This document shows, one piece after another, positions 46,368 through 55,112 of a stretch of 64,000 bases of DNA. The position numbers and the translations under genes were made by a program. Each line of letters starts with the position of its first letter. Position 1 is the first letter of the stretch. Origin of the DNA: Mariniblastus sp. (GTDB lineage Bacteria > Planctomycetota > Planctomycetia > Pirellulales > Pirellulaceae); assembly GCA_029251085.1 (NCBI GenBank), contig JAQXDZ010000046.1, forward strand, positions 1 through 64,000, given 5' to 3'. The notes below the pieces were generated by a model. It saw only the letters and a program-made list of their open reading frames with translations, was not told where the DNA came from and did no database searches.

Positions 46368-47579
46368 TTACTTGTCTTCCTTGAGGCTCTGCATCGCTTT
46401 GCGTGCTGCCATCCGAACAAGTGGGTCATTGTCGCTGTACAGGGCCTTAATCTGGTTTTGATACGCGGCGGCACCGCTGCCCATGTTGCCGATTGCGGTT
46501 GCGGCGAGTTCCCGGATTGCCGGTTGCGATGATTTGAGAGAATTGGCGATTGTCGGGGCAAGCGAAATTGCATCGGGCCCCATCTTTCCTACCAGAAATA
46601 CAGCCTCGTTGACCATCGCGGAATCATTTAACAGTTTCCTAAATACCGCTCCCGCTTCTTCCGAGTCTCCCGTGATTTTCCAAAGGGCGAAGGCCGCGTG
46701 ACCTTGCACGAACTTATTCCGACCCGTCAGCTTTTCCCGAACGGTTGGAAGTGCCTTGGTTGCCTCTGGGCCAAGATAACCCAGGCCGGTCAGGACACGC
46801 TGCTGCTCGATGGGTGAAATGGGTCTGCCATCTTCGCGGGGTTGCAGTTGCTTTGCGAGCAACTCGGCGACGTCGACACTCGACGAAGTTGGTCCAATTG
46901 CACCAAGGACGAGCGCTGCCCAACCTCGGGTCGACGGTCCGCCGTTCTTTTGAACTTCCAAGAGAGCGTCCTGTGCTTCGATGGCATCCGGTCCGAAGTT
47001 TTCAAGAATACGGCATGCCATACATTGGTTGTTTAAATCTTTGTCGAGGACGCAGGCAATGATTTCTTCCATTGCCGGTTGAGCCTCCATTCCCATCCCC
47101 TGGAGTGCGTACAATCCGCACTTCCGATGAGTAGTGTCGTCAGCTTGGAGTAGTTCCCGAAGTTCATTAATGTAAATCTTACTGCCGGGCCCGATGGCGC
47201 GGAGTGCCGAACAGGAAACCCGAAACCCTTTGGTTGTGTTTTCTTCCATGAACGGACGGATGTGTTCCGCCGCGGGGGCACCGATCAGTTGAAGCGATGA
47301 ATCCGCTGCGTTCTTGATCATCTCGTTGTGAACCGTCGCAAGTTTGGCCAACACGGGCACAGTCTTGGAGAGGTCGCCTGGTCGAACACCAAGTTGAAGG
47401 ATCGCGTCGATTTGATTGCGAGAGGTAAGATCTTCTGCGGCCGTTCGCAGTTCCGCTTCACTCAGGGCTCCGAGTCGATCTTGCCCGAAAACGGAGTTTC
47501 CCGTCCCCAGTTGATAGGCCGCGTAAATCCCCACTAAAACGAATACTGCGACTAAGATGCCGGTGAAGTTTGAACGCAT
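46368..47579 (-). CDS. Exported HEAT-repeat protein
   Basis: The 403-residue protein has an N-terminal signal/anchor (GILVAVFVLVGIYAAYQLG). The rest is a string of HEAT-like helical repeats, each with a Gly-Pro-Asp/Ala turn (for example AIGPGSKIYINELRELL, FGPDAIEAQDALLEV, LGPEATKALPTVREKL, MGPDAISLAPTIANSL). Such solenoids bind proteins. GGAGAAAAGA lies directly before the ATG. No enzymatic domain is visible. Confidence 0.85.
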   Translation of the reverse strand: MRSNFTGILVAVFVLVGIYAAYQLGTGNSVFGQDRLGALSEAELRTAAEDLTSRNQIDAILQLGVRPGDLSKTVPVLAKLATVHNEMIKNAADSSLQLIGAPAAEHIRPFMEENTTKGFRVSCSALRAIGPGSKIYINELRELLQADDTTHRKCGLYALQGMGMEAQPAMEEIIACVLDKDLNNQCMACRILENFGPDAIEAQDALLEVQKNGGPSTRGWAALVLGAIGPTSSSVDVAELLAKQLQPREDGRPISPIEQQRVLTGLGYLGPEATKALPTVREKLTGRNKFVQGHAAFALWKITGDSEEAGAVFRKLLNDSAMVNEAVFLVGKMGPDAISLAPTIANSLKSSQPAIRELAATAIGNMGSGAAAYQNQIKALYSDNDPLVRMAARKAMQSLKEDK

Positions 47580-47826
47580 TCTTTTCTCCGATTCGAAATT
47601 AGAGGTAGGATACTATTATGGCTGACCAATTAAGCGTCAGCAGGCCGTTTCCCTTGGGGGAATTTTAAGCAACTAGTAGAGCCAAAACCACCCTTGCACT
47701 TTCGTGGCTTACCGAGAAAGCTTAGAACCAAACAACCGGTTTTTTTGACATTCGCCTGAAAGCGTCATAATAAGTGATGTTCAGTTCAATCACCATCAAT
47801 CTCTGGTATTAAAACGAGGAACCGCA

Positions 47827-48342
47827 GTGCAAAAAGATAACCCCAATTTCGCCGTTAAACTTTCGTTTGCCGTGTTGATGATGAGCTTATCGAGCTGTTT
47901 GGCAAATGATGCCAATGCGCAGGGCGCGAACCAACAAACTATTAACTCAAAAGATGCGTTAGAGAGTGAATTAGAGGAATTGCTCGAGAATCAGGTTTCT
48001 GCATGGAACGACGGTAATCTGGAGAAGTTTATGGATACCTACTGGAAGTCCCCTAAACTTACATTTAGCAGTGGTGGTAAGACCAATTTTGGCTGGCAAG
48101 CAACTCTAGACAACTACAAAAAGGCCTATCCAACTCCGGAAAAAATGGGGAAGCTTCACTTCGATAAATTATTAGTGAGTAGGATTGAAGCTAGTTCAGC
48201 TTTGGTGTTGGGGAACTGGCATTTGCGACTGGCCGACGGTCAGGAAAGGGACGGGAATTTCTCTCTCGTCATAAGAAAATTTGGCGAACACTGGAAAATT
48301 ATTCATGACCATTCCTCGGAGCTTCAGAAACCAACGAAGTGA
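47827..48342 (+). CDS. NTF2-like (SnoaL/DUF4440) exported protein
   Basis: The 171-residue product has a Sec-type signal (VKLSFAVLMMSLSSCLAND) with a Cys that might be lipidated. The remainder matches a DUF4440/SnoaL-type NTF2 fold: LENQVSAWNDGNLEKFMDTY, FSSGGKTNFGWQATLDNYKK and VIRKFGEHWKIIHDHSS. Such domains bind small hydrophobic ligands or form dimers; members of unknown function are common in exported form. It starts at GTG 47827, preceded by GAGGA. Confidence 0.8.
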   Translation: MQKDNPNFAVKLSFAVLMMSLSSCLANDANAQGANQQTINSKDALESELEELLENQVSAWNDGNLEKFMDTYWKSPKLTFSSGGKTNFGWQATLDNYKKAYPTPEKMGKLHFDKLLVSRIEASSALVLGNWHLRLADGQERDGNFSLVIRKFGEHWKIIHDHSSELQKPTK

Positions 48343-48559
48343 ACAGGTTTCCAAACAGTCGAGGGGTTAGATTTGGTTTTTAAAGTGGGGACAAAACGAA
48401 CCGATCTGGGATTAGTGATTAGAATTTGCTTGAGTTTGTCGTTCGACAAACCGTTGAAACAATTTTGTGTCTCAACGGGTATAATTTAGGGAACCCTTTT
48501 TACTCAGTTGCTTTGGGAAACGGGGGTTTGTTTGCCAGTTCGGGTCGGCGAGTTAAAAT

Positions 48560-49921
48560 ATGCGACAGAAATTTGAATCACGGTTGATTTTTGGAGTCTT
48601 ATTCTGGATTGGCATTATTGCTTTTTCAGTAATATTGTTGCGCAAGACGGTTTCGGATACGCCGCGTGCGTCGGGAATGTTGTTTGACTACGTCACAAAA
48701 CAGCGTCGATTGGTTGAAATTGAATTTCCGAATGAGGTCGTTTTGTCTCGGGGAACGCCTGTCTTTTCTTCGGATCCCTTACAAGTAAATCCGATCGGCG
48801 TGGTTTCTTCACTCGACGGGTTTGAAAGTGATTTTACAGGAGCGGCTTGGACTGATCGTGCTTCTATTTTGCTCTACGGCAATGCACCGCGTCTCACGCA
48901 AGGTGATTCCGCTACCTACCACGCAGCACCCGACAACACCGAGTGGGTTTTGAAGACGATGCTCCCGGACCGGAAGCGTCAAGAAATTAGTGCGCTGATC
49001 GCAGGTGCCTATAAAGAAAACCAACAGGAAATTCTTGATGCTTTTCGTCCCATTCTCAATGAGTCCATTGCCATTGCTAGTAGGGTGATTCGAGAGGAAC
49101 TGACAGTCGCGTTGGAGAAACGTGAGGATCAATTGGAGGAACTCGGTGGTCGCTACCGGCGAGAGTTGGTCGAAGAAAAAATTGTTCCTTTGGTAAGATC
49201 GGAAATTGTGCCGATTGTCCAAGTGGAGAGTGAGCCATTAGTTGGAGAGATTGGACAGGAGATTTGGGGGGAAGTCTCAGTGTTTGGGTTTGGCTGGCGT
49301 TACCTTTACGACAAGACGCCGCTTCCAGATCGCAAATTGACCGAGCGGGAATTTAAGCGTTTCGCCGATCAAAAAGCGATCCCGATAATAATGGCGCACA
49401 TGGATGAAATTATTGAAGTCCAAAAAAGAGTGATCCGTAAGGTGGCAAAGAATCCAAAGATCAAGGCCAGCCTTGCCGAGAGTTTCGATGCAGTATTGAA
49501 AGATGCCGAAACTCAGGCTTTGTTAACAGACATTTTTGAAGACGTATTAGTTAACAATGAGCGGTTAAAGATTGCACTAGAAGAACAGTGGCAAAGCCCA
49601 GCTGCTCAGGACGCCATTGCTCTCGCCAATAATAAACTGGAGCCGACTATCAATGAAATTGGTGTTTCCCTTTTTGGTTCTCCCGATGGTGAAATTACGC
49701 CGGAATTTGCAAGAGTTGTGCGGCATCGAATCCTACACAAAGACAGCCGCTGGCTAACGTTGAAAACTGAATCCAATCAAGCGTCTTTGAATCAAACGGA
49801 TGAGTTGCCAGAGTCAGGGGAGGTTGAGTCGGAAGTGGGAGTCGAGCCTAAGTCCATTCCTGGAATGTCGGCATCTGAGAATTCAAGCATCCCATACGCT
49901 GCAACGCGGGGTGATAGGTGA
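48560..49921 (+). CDS. Membrane-anchored Mla-associated protein (MCE-like N-terminus)
   Basis: The 453-residue protein has one N-terminal transmembrane helix (about 9-26, LIFGVLFWIGIIAFSVILL). A short beta segment (VEIEFPNEVVLSRGTPVFSS, IGVVSSLDG) is reminiscent of an MCE/MlaD domain but divergent. Most of the rest is helical (about 135-375) and rich in Glu, Arg and Ile. It overlaps the following ATPase-permease gene by four bases (GTGA), implying translational coupling. I infer a periplasmic substrate-binding or tether subunit of that transporter; the helical domain is unfamiliar. Confidence 0.7.
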   Translation: MRQKFESRLIFGVLFWIGIIAFSVILLRKTVSDTPRASGMLFDYVTKQRRLVEIEFPNEVVLSRGTPVFSSDPLQVNPIGVVSSLDGFESDFTGAAWTDRASILLYGNAPRLTQGDSATYHAAPDNTEWVLKTMLPDRKRQEISALIAGAYKENQQEILDAFRPILNESIAIASRVIREELTVALEKREDQLEELGGRYRRELVEEKIVPLVRSEIVPIVQVESEPLVGEIGQEIWGEVSVFGFGWRYLYDKTPLPDRKLTEREFKRFADQKAIPIIMAHMDEIIEVQKRVIRKVAKNPKIKASLAESFDAVLKDAETQALLTDIFEDVLVNNERLKIALEEQWQSPAAQDAIALANNKLEPTINEIGVSLFGSPDGEITPEFARVVRHRILHKDSRWLTLKTESNQASLNQTDELPESGEVESEVGVEPKSIPGMSASENSSIPYAATRGDR

Positions 49922-51498
49922 ACCCATCCGCTCCAGAAAATATCGGTATCTCCATTAATCAAATCTGTGTGACAGCAGGTGAGAGGACGCTCTTGGATCA
50001 AGCGAACGCTGAGTTCAAGGCGGGAGAAATTACCTTGATCGTTGGTCCCAGTGGCGTTGGTAAATCAATCCTGCTTCGGATAATGGCAGGGCTCTTAGAT
50101 GATTCAACTGAGGGTGTTCGTTGGTCAGGGGATGTGGTCATCGACGGTGTCAAAGCTAAGTGCGGCGCTGCGGGTGTTGTTTTCCAATCGTTCGCATTGT
50201 TTGATGAATTGTCAGCCTTGGGCAACATTGAAATTGCCAGAGCGAGTGGCGGGAAGCATGCGACCCGAAAGACTCCCAAAGAATTATTGGCTTCTCTTCG
50301 GATTCCTGCCAATGTCCCAACTTCACGACTCAGTGGCGGTCAGAGGCAACGGCTGGCAATCGCAAGGACGCTGGCCTACAACCCGTCGGCCATTCTATAC
50401 GACGAGCCAACCTCTGGGTTGGATCCTTCGACCGGACGTCAGGTCGCAGACTTAATACGAGATACGCATCAGGAGTTCGGTAAAACGTCCGTAATCGTGA
50501 CGCATGACTACCATGCGCTCATGCCAATTGCGGATCGAATTTTTTTGCTGGACCCTGAATTGGGGAGACTTGAGGAAATCGAATCCGCCGATTGGGAGGC
50601 AATTCCTGAACGTCTCGCTCCAATGGCAATTACCTCCGTCGCTCAGGAGGATGACGTTGATTCATTTTCCGTTGGCGAGTTGTTGAGGCAAAGAATTGTA
50701 GAAGTCTTTGTTGGAACGACCGGGGCGGTGATTGCGTTGATGATGGGATTAATCAGCCTGATTCCGATCTGGCGAAATCCTGTTTGGGGGCTGCGTTATT
50801 TTGCCTACTACGCTCGGATGGTGTTTGGGCCTACGGCGTTTTTGTACCTGATGGCGTCGGGGCTCATTTCAGGATTTGTGACGACCTATTTCACGTTTAA
50901 ATTTTTACCATACTCTGATTATACGGGGCCGTTGTTAGTCGAAGATTTGTTGACTGCGCTGGGATTTGCCACCTATCGGATTTTCGTGCCTGTTCTTTCG
51001 TGTGTATTGGTCGCAGCACGTTGTGGTGCGGCGGTGACTAGCGACATCGGTGGACGACAATTCGGCAACCAAATTGATGCTCTTAAAACGATTGGAATGA
51101 AACCTCGGTACTATTTACTGACTCCAATTATGTGGTCGTTCATGATCGGGACTCCACTGTTGAGTTACGCCGCGTTCTATGTTGCGAAATACACAAGCCT
51201 GGTCACGTTTGTGTTTGCTGACGGCGTTCGTGGTGCCAATTTCTGGGATCAATCTTTCCACCGGGGCCTAGAGGAACCAGGGCTGTTTGCCTATCAAGGG
51301 TTTGGCTGGCTAATTTCTAAACTCCTTTGTTGCGGAGTCGGGATTGGGATAATATCTTATTATCAAGGACTTAAAACTAAATATTCAACGAGTGACGTGA
51401 GTCGCAGTGTGACTTCTACGATACTCTGGGCGACACTTTTCTCGTTAACGGTGCACTTTATATTTGCATTGTTTGAATACGAGGGCGTCGTTCCCTAG
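49918..51498 (+). CDS. Fused MlaF ATPase-MlaE permease
   Basis: An ABC ATPase (about 10-245) has Walker A (GPSGVGKS, 43-50), Q-loop FQSFALFDEL, signature LSGGQRQRLAIAR, Walker B AILYDEPTSGLDP and switch His in IVTHD. It is joined to an MlaE-type permease (about 255-526) with FGPTAFLYLMASGLISGF, AARCGAAVTSDIGGRQFGNQ and DALKTIGMKPRYYL. The Mla system moves phospholipids between inner and outer membranes. Normally MlaF and MlaE are separate polypeptides; here they are one chain in which the ATPase comes first. The start is GTG within the four-base overlap with the upstream MCE-like gene. Confidence 0.9.
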   Translation: MNPSAPENIGISINQICVTAGERTLLDQANAEFKAGEITLIVGPSGVGKSILLRIMAGLLDDSTEGVRWSGDVVIDGVKAKCGAAGVVFQSFALFDELSALGNIEIARASGGKHATRKTPKELLASLRIPANVPTSRLSGGQRQRLAIARTLAYNPSAILYDEPTSGLDPSTGRQVADLIRDTHQEFGKTSVIVTHDYHALMPIADRIFLLDPELGRLEEIESADWEAIPERLAPMAITSVAQEDDVDSFSVGELLRQRIVEVFVGTTGAVIALMMGLISLIPIWRNPVWGLRYFAYYARMVFGPTAFLYLMASGLISGFVTTYFTFKFLPYSDYTGPLLVEDLLTALGFATYRIFVPVLSCVLVAARCGAAVTSDIGGRQFGNQIDALKTIGMKPRYYLLTPIMWSFMIGTPLLSYAAFYVAKYTSLVTFVFADGVRGANFWDQSFHRGLEEPGLFAYQGFGWLISKLLCCGVGIGIISYYQGLKTKYSTSDVSRSVTSTILWATLFSLTVHFIFALFEYEGVVP

Positions 51499-51546
51499 TG
51501 CATGTCGTTTTACTAACTGCCGTCGCGAACTTACAGAGGTATTGAG

Positions 51547-51684
51547 ATGGGATTTTATTGGTCGTATTGGATAGTTGCGTGGGTGTTTATGGCGCTGACC
51601 TTTATGATTGCAACCGGCGCTATACTCATGGGTGCGTTTGCTCTAGATAAAGAAAACCAATATCCAGACGAGGGAAGTCACTAA
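51547..51684 (+). CDS. 45-residue single-helix membrane protein
   Basis: The product begins MGFYWSYWIVAWVFMALTFM, has a long hydrophobic helix (about 8-35, rich in Ala, Met and Trp) and ends in a polar tail (DKENQYPDEGSH). AGAGGT stands 6 bases before the ATG. It follows the Mla-like transporter gene by 48 bases on the same strand and may be an accessory subunit. The frame uses ordinary codons and has clear membrane-protein composition, which supports it being real. Confidence 0.65.
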   Translation: MGFYWSYWIVAWVFMALTFMIATGAILMGAFALDKENQYPDEGSH

Positions 51685-51937
51685 CTTCTGATTCGTTAGT
51701 TTTGTTGGGAAATGCCAATGGAATTGGGCTTCGTTATTCGTTACTCTGACGATCGAGGAGAGGTGGGTCTTTTGGGGTGGTTAGTATGAAGTCCGCGCTC
51801 GTGAAGAGGCTTCGGTTGGGGCACTTCGCTGCGATAGGATGAGCGAGGGCGGTTTTATTGCCAGTTGGTTGCGTCCATAATTTCATGCGTAAATTTTGGA
51901 TTTATTTTTAATCGTAATAGTTAATTTGGAGAATCAC

Positions 51938-52489
51938 GTGAAAGCAAGCGGTTTAGCAACGCTCCTCATCATCGCCTTAGTTGCGACAGTAGGATGCTTA
52001 GAGACGAAGGAGGAGACGCGAAATTCTACTCCGTCACAGCCCAAGACCTACACGGTTACCGGAGGGCCAGTGGTTGGCGAATTAGCTCCTGAAATCGAAG
52101 GAGTCGATCTCGACGGTGTCGCGTTTAAGTTGAGTGACTATCGTGGTAAAGTCGTGATGCTCGATTTTTATGGCGATTGGTGAGGACCGTGTCGTGCAAT
52201 GTACGACGAAGAGCGGTCGCTCGTTTCGGAGATGGAAAAAGCAGGGAAGCCCTTTGCCCTCGTTGGTGTAAATTTTAATGATAAACTAGAGCACATTCAA
52301 AGTGTCGTAAAAGAAAGAGACCTCAATTGGCGTTCTTTCTTCGCGGGCACGGATCCTGCGATTGTTGAATCCTATGGTGTTCAAGGTTTTCCAACGATTG
52401 TGATCATTGATGCCGATGGAGTTGTTCGGTCTGCAGCGCACGGACCACAAAATGACTGGATTGAGTTCTTGCTGAACGAGATGGAGTAG
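51938..52489 (+). CDS. Thioredoxin-like lipoprotein with in-frame TGA (candidate selenocysteine)
   Basis: Read through TGA at 52181-52183, one frame gives a 183-residue TlpA/redoxin-type protein. It has a lipoprotein signal (LLIIALVATVGC), then VVGELAPEIEGVDLDG and LSDYRGKVVMLDFYGDW. The active site is residue 82 (TGA)-Gly-Pro-Cys85 (WUGPC for the usual WCGPC), and the cis-Pro stretch YGVQGFPTIVIID follows. TGA falls exactly on the first redox Cys, the common place for selenocysteine. No other stop or shift occurs and the part after it is well conserved, so a decayed gene is less likely. A hairpin starts two bases after the TGA. The start is GTG 51938 with GGAGA 5 bases upstream. Sec machinery is not in the window. 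Confidence 0.75.
52181..52218 (+). promoter_or_regulatory. Recoding TGA and candidate bacterial SECIS hairpin
   Basis: After TGA (52181-52183), GACCG (52185-52189) pairs with CGGTC (52214-52218). Inside this, GTCGT (52191-52195) pairs with ACGAC (52203-52207) around the seven-base loop GCAATGT. Bacterial SECIS elements lie just downstream of UGA with an apical loop at a similar distance. The internal asymmetry and the loop sequence are not a clear match to the E. coli element. Confidence 0.5.
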
Positions 52490-52521
52490 CCCCCGAATTG
52501 TTCTCAATAGCTGATCAACAC

Positions 52522-52555
52522 AAAAAGCGGAATCAAAAATGATTCCGCTTTTTTT
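52522..52555 (+). terminator. Terminator of the thioredoxin-like gene, possibly bidirectional
   Basis: AAAAAGCGGAATCA (52522-52535) pairs fully with TGATTCCGCTTTTT (52540-52553). The loop is AAAA and T residues continue to 52555. The A-run on the left may also end the converging FG-GAP transcript. Confidence 0.9.
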
Positions 52556-52616
52556 ATTAAGCTTTGGTTGCGGCTCGCAGATTCGCAACATGCTGGAGAA
52601 GTTTCACGTGGACGCG

Positions 52617-53861
52617 CTACTTACCTTGATTCATGAGAATCCAAGTTCCATCTTTGCCGGCGACGGCAATATCAATTTTTCCATCCTGGTTTAAGTCGCC
52701 GGTTCGAACTTGTAACCCGGTTCCGATGTGCCCCTCTTCAATAATATGACGGGTGAAGTGAGTTTTAGACTTGTCCCATCGATAGTAGTACATGCATGGC
52801 ATTTCTAAACCACCCGGGTCTCTGCCGTTATGAGCGAGTACGCGTTTTCCACTAATCAGTTCTTCCACTCCATCGCCATCGAGGTCGGCTAGATGGATTG
52901 TATGAGGTTGTGAAAATGAATCGTCGATTAGGTGTTGTTTGAAAACTAGTTTGCCGTCTTTATCAGTTCCCTCTGCTTGCCACCAATAAAGCCCGAAGTC
53001 ATGTCCTTTGCCCCAGATAATGTCGTTTTTTCCATCGCCGTTTAGGTCACGAATTAGCATTGGGCAGCTGGCATGTAGGTCTGCCCAGTCCGGATGGAAT
53101 TTCCATTTAGTGTTGAGTGCATCTTCTTTGGGTCTCTCGTACCAGCCAGTCGCAATTAAGACGTCCTCAAGCCCGTCGTTGTTGATGTCACCGAATCCCA
53201 TCCCGTGTGTGTTCCCGTCAACTCCGATGACATGTTTCAAAAGAGTTGGAACGGTGACGTCTTCAGTTGTGGTTTTTTTATTCTTGCCTCTGCCTGTTGT
53301 CTTCTCGACTTTTTCAGTGGCCGTTCCGAATTTCCAAATTACAACAGGATTGTTTTTGTTCCAGCTATTTGAAATCCATTCAGGTGTTTGATCACCATCG
53401 AAATCGTGTAGAAAACTAGCTTCATTCTGAGATAGTTCTGTGTCTTTTAGTAATTGTTGTTCCCAAAGTTTACCCAACTTTAATCCGTCGGCTCCGGGGT
53501 TTTTGTACCAATAGACTTCGGTTTTAGTAAAGGCGCCCGCGACAACATCCACCCAGCCGTCTTTATCAACATCCATGCAGAAGTCGCCGTTGGAGTGAAC
53601 ATAACCGTTCCAGTCCTCGATCAAGCGAAGTGGGTGGGGAGCGAAATCGGGTGCCGGGTACCAATTGCGTCCGGCAATGACGTCTAGTTTCCCGTCCTGA
53701 TTAATGTCTGCTAAATCAATTCCCTCATTGGCATCCACTGTTAGGAGCTTATGAGAAAACTTAACGGTAGGCGAATTGGCTTGTCCCCGGAGGTTGGAGA
53801 TTGTTGCGCAAGTGAAAGCCAAGCAGAGGGTGAGTGTTTTTACAAGTTGACTTGAGTTCAT
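52617..53861 (-). CDS. Exported FG-GAP/VCBS repeat protein
   Basis: After a signal peptide (QLVKTLTLCLAFTCATISNL), the 414-residue chain repeats Asp-rich calcium loops of the DxDxDG type: DINQDGKLDVIAG, DVDKDGWVDVVAG, DFDGDQTPEW, DINNDGLEDVL, DLNGDGKNDIIWG, DLDGDGVEELISG and DLNQDGKIDIAVAG. Such repeats build a beta-propeller that binds ligands or surfaces. A Lys/Thr-rich insert (TTGRGKNKKTTTEDVTV) lies between two blades. I chose the ATG at 53861; the frame is open to 54020 but the extra residues do not look like a signal. Confidence 0.88.
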   Translation of the reverse strand: MNSSQLVKTLTLCLAFTCATISNLRGQANSPTVKFSHKLLTVDANEGIDLADINQDGKLDVIAGRNWYPAPDFAPHPLRLIEDWNGYVHSNGDFCMDVDKDGWVDVVAGAFTKTEVYWYKNPGADGLKLGKLWEQQLLKDTELSQNEASFLHDFDGDQTPEWISNSWNKNNPVVIWKFGTATEKVEKTTGRGKNKKTTTEDVTVPTLLKHVIGVDGNTHGMGFGDINNDGLEDVLIATGWYERPKEDALNTKWKFHPDWADLHASCPMLIRDLNGDGKNDIIWGKGHDFGLYWWQAEGTDKDGKLVFKQHLIDDSFSQPHTIHLADLDGDGVEELISGKRVLAHNGRDPGGLEMPCMYYYRWDKSKTHFTRHIIEEGHIGTGLQVRTGDLNQDGKIDIAVAGKDGTWILMNQGK

Positions 53862-54023
53862 CGAATAAGATCCTGAAAGGCTACAAGGCGATGGGTGGGT
53901 ATTGGAACTAATATACAGGTTGCCGGTAGGAATGGAAAACTTCATTGAGTAAATTAAGTGTCCGGGATGTTGGACTATTCGAACTGCGGAGACACCGTGC
54001 GGTTTTGGCTGCCTGAACAAACT

Positions 54024-54818
54024 TTAGGTGAGTGACTCTCCATTGAGGTTTTTCAGTCGCCCCGACTCGCGTGCCGCAACAATTTCAATCCTGCTTCGGA
54101 AATTATCCTTTCGTTCATTAAACATGGTGACTTTTAGATCCTTAAAGCCAAGCCATAAAAGGATGTCTCGAAGCGATTCTTTTCCGTTTGGAAACCAAGA
54201 TAATTGATGAACGCCAGACATGACCTTGGTTCGGCTTTCCCTGGCCATGGTTAGACCGCGCGGGTTATTTGGATCGAGCATCATCGCCGTGTTAAGAATA
54301 AGGACATCGGTGGTAAGATCCGCTGCGATTTTTAATCCGGTAACTGGATCGGGAAGGTGATAGAAAATTCCACTGAAATAAGTCATGTCAAAAGGTTGGT
54401 GGTTCTGCTTTGGCACGTCGTACAGATCCATGACATTGAATTCGAGTCGGTCAGTTGGGAAAACCGTGCGATGCTGTTGAACAAGTTTTGCTTGTTGGAT
54501 CCAATGGTCGCGCACATCAAATCCGACACCTCGTTCTAGATCTCTTTCGCGAGACCAGAAGCAATAGCCACCCCCGTTGCATGCGCAATCAAGAAAACTC
54601 TTCCCAGTCATCCCATCCGGATAAATCTGATCGAGTTGTTGGAGATAGCGAACCCGTGGAGAAATAAGGGACACGCCATCGTTATCCGGTCGGTCGAGTT
54701 TTCCATCAGGCGAAAATACCCGTCCTGTAGTGAAGTCGTCGAACAAGTGTATGTCGTGGTGCCACGGACCCATGGATTTGATTTTCTGAGTCAATTCAGC
54801 CATTGAATTTTCGGTCAT
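54024..54818 (-). CDS. SAM-dependent methyltransferase
   Basis: The class I fold is shown by the SAM loop FLDCACNGGGYCFWSRERD, an acidic residue after strand 2 (GVGFDVRDHWIQQAK), FNVMDLYDVP (motif II) and FDMTYFSGIFYHLPDP (motif III/IV). The layout resembles CmoB/DUF1698-type or small-molecule methyltransferases. The N-terminus contains a W-rich linker (MGPWHHDIHLFDDFTTG) common in this family. Acceptor unknown. The ATGs at 54818 and 54803 are both possible. It ends close upstream of the FG-GAP gene on the same strand. Confidence 0.85.
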   Translation of the reverse strand: MTENSMAELTQKIKSMGPWHHDIHLFDDFTTGRVFSPDGKLDRPDNDGVSLISPRVRYLQQLDQIYPDGMTGKSFLDCACNGGGYCFWSRERDLERGVGFDVRDHWIQQAKLVQQHRTVFPTDRLEFNVMDLYDVPKQNHQPFDMTYFSGIFYHLPDPVTGLKIAADLTTDVLILNTAMMLDPNNPRGLTMARESRTKVMSGVHQLSWFPNGKESLRDILLWLGFKDLKVTMFNERKDNFRSRIEIVAARESGRLKNLNGESLT

Positions 54819-55112
54819 AAAAGGCACAGCCTCAAAGTACAAATTAAGAAAGAAATTAAGTCGGTTAGCCGTTAATTCGACTTTCTAGTTTGGGTCAGGT
54901 CAAATTATTTCTCTTAATTAGTGGTGGTTGTCAAAGATTGAGGTGGAACATGTTGATTTTAATAACCGTTCCTATCAAAAATCGAATCGGTGATGGCATT
55001 GCTTTGTTAATGGGTTGTGTGCCTTGGCAGACTTAAAGGTTGGGAGGCTATTGGTGTCGACGACGGCGGTCGGTATCATGACGCGGTCCTCGCATCCAAT
55101 TTCGAAATTCTA

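Noticed and set aside
52181..52489. Pseudogene caused by a nonsense TGA
   Set aside because: The stop is TGA and lies exactly on the redox Cys, and the downstream half is undamaged, so recoding is the better explanation, though a point mutation cannot be ruled out.
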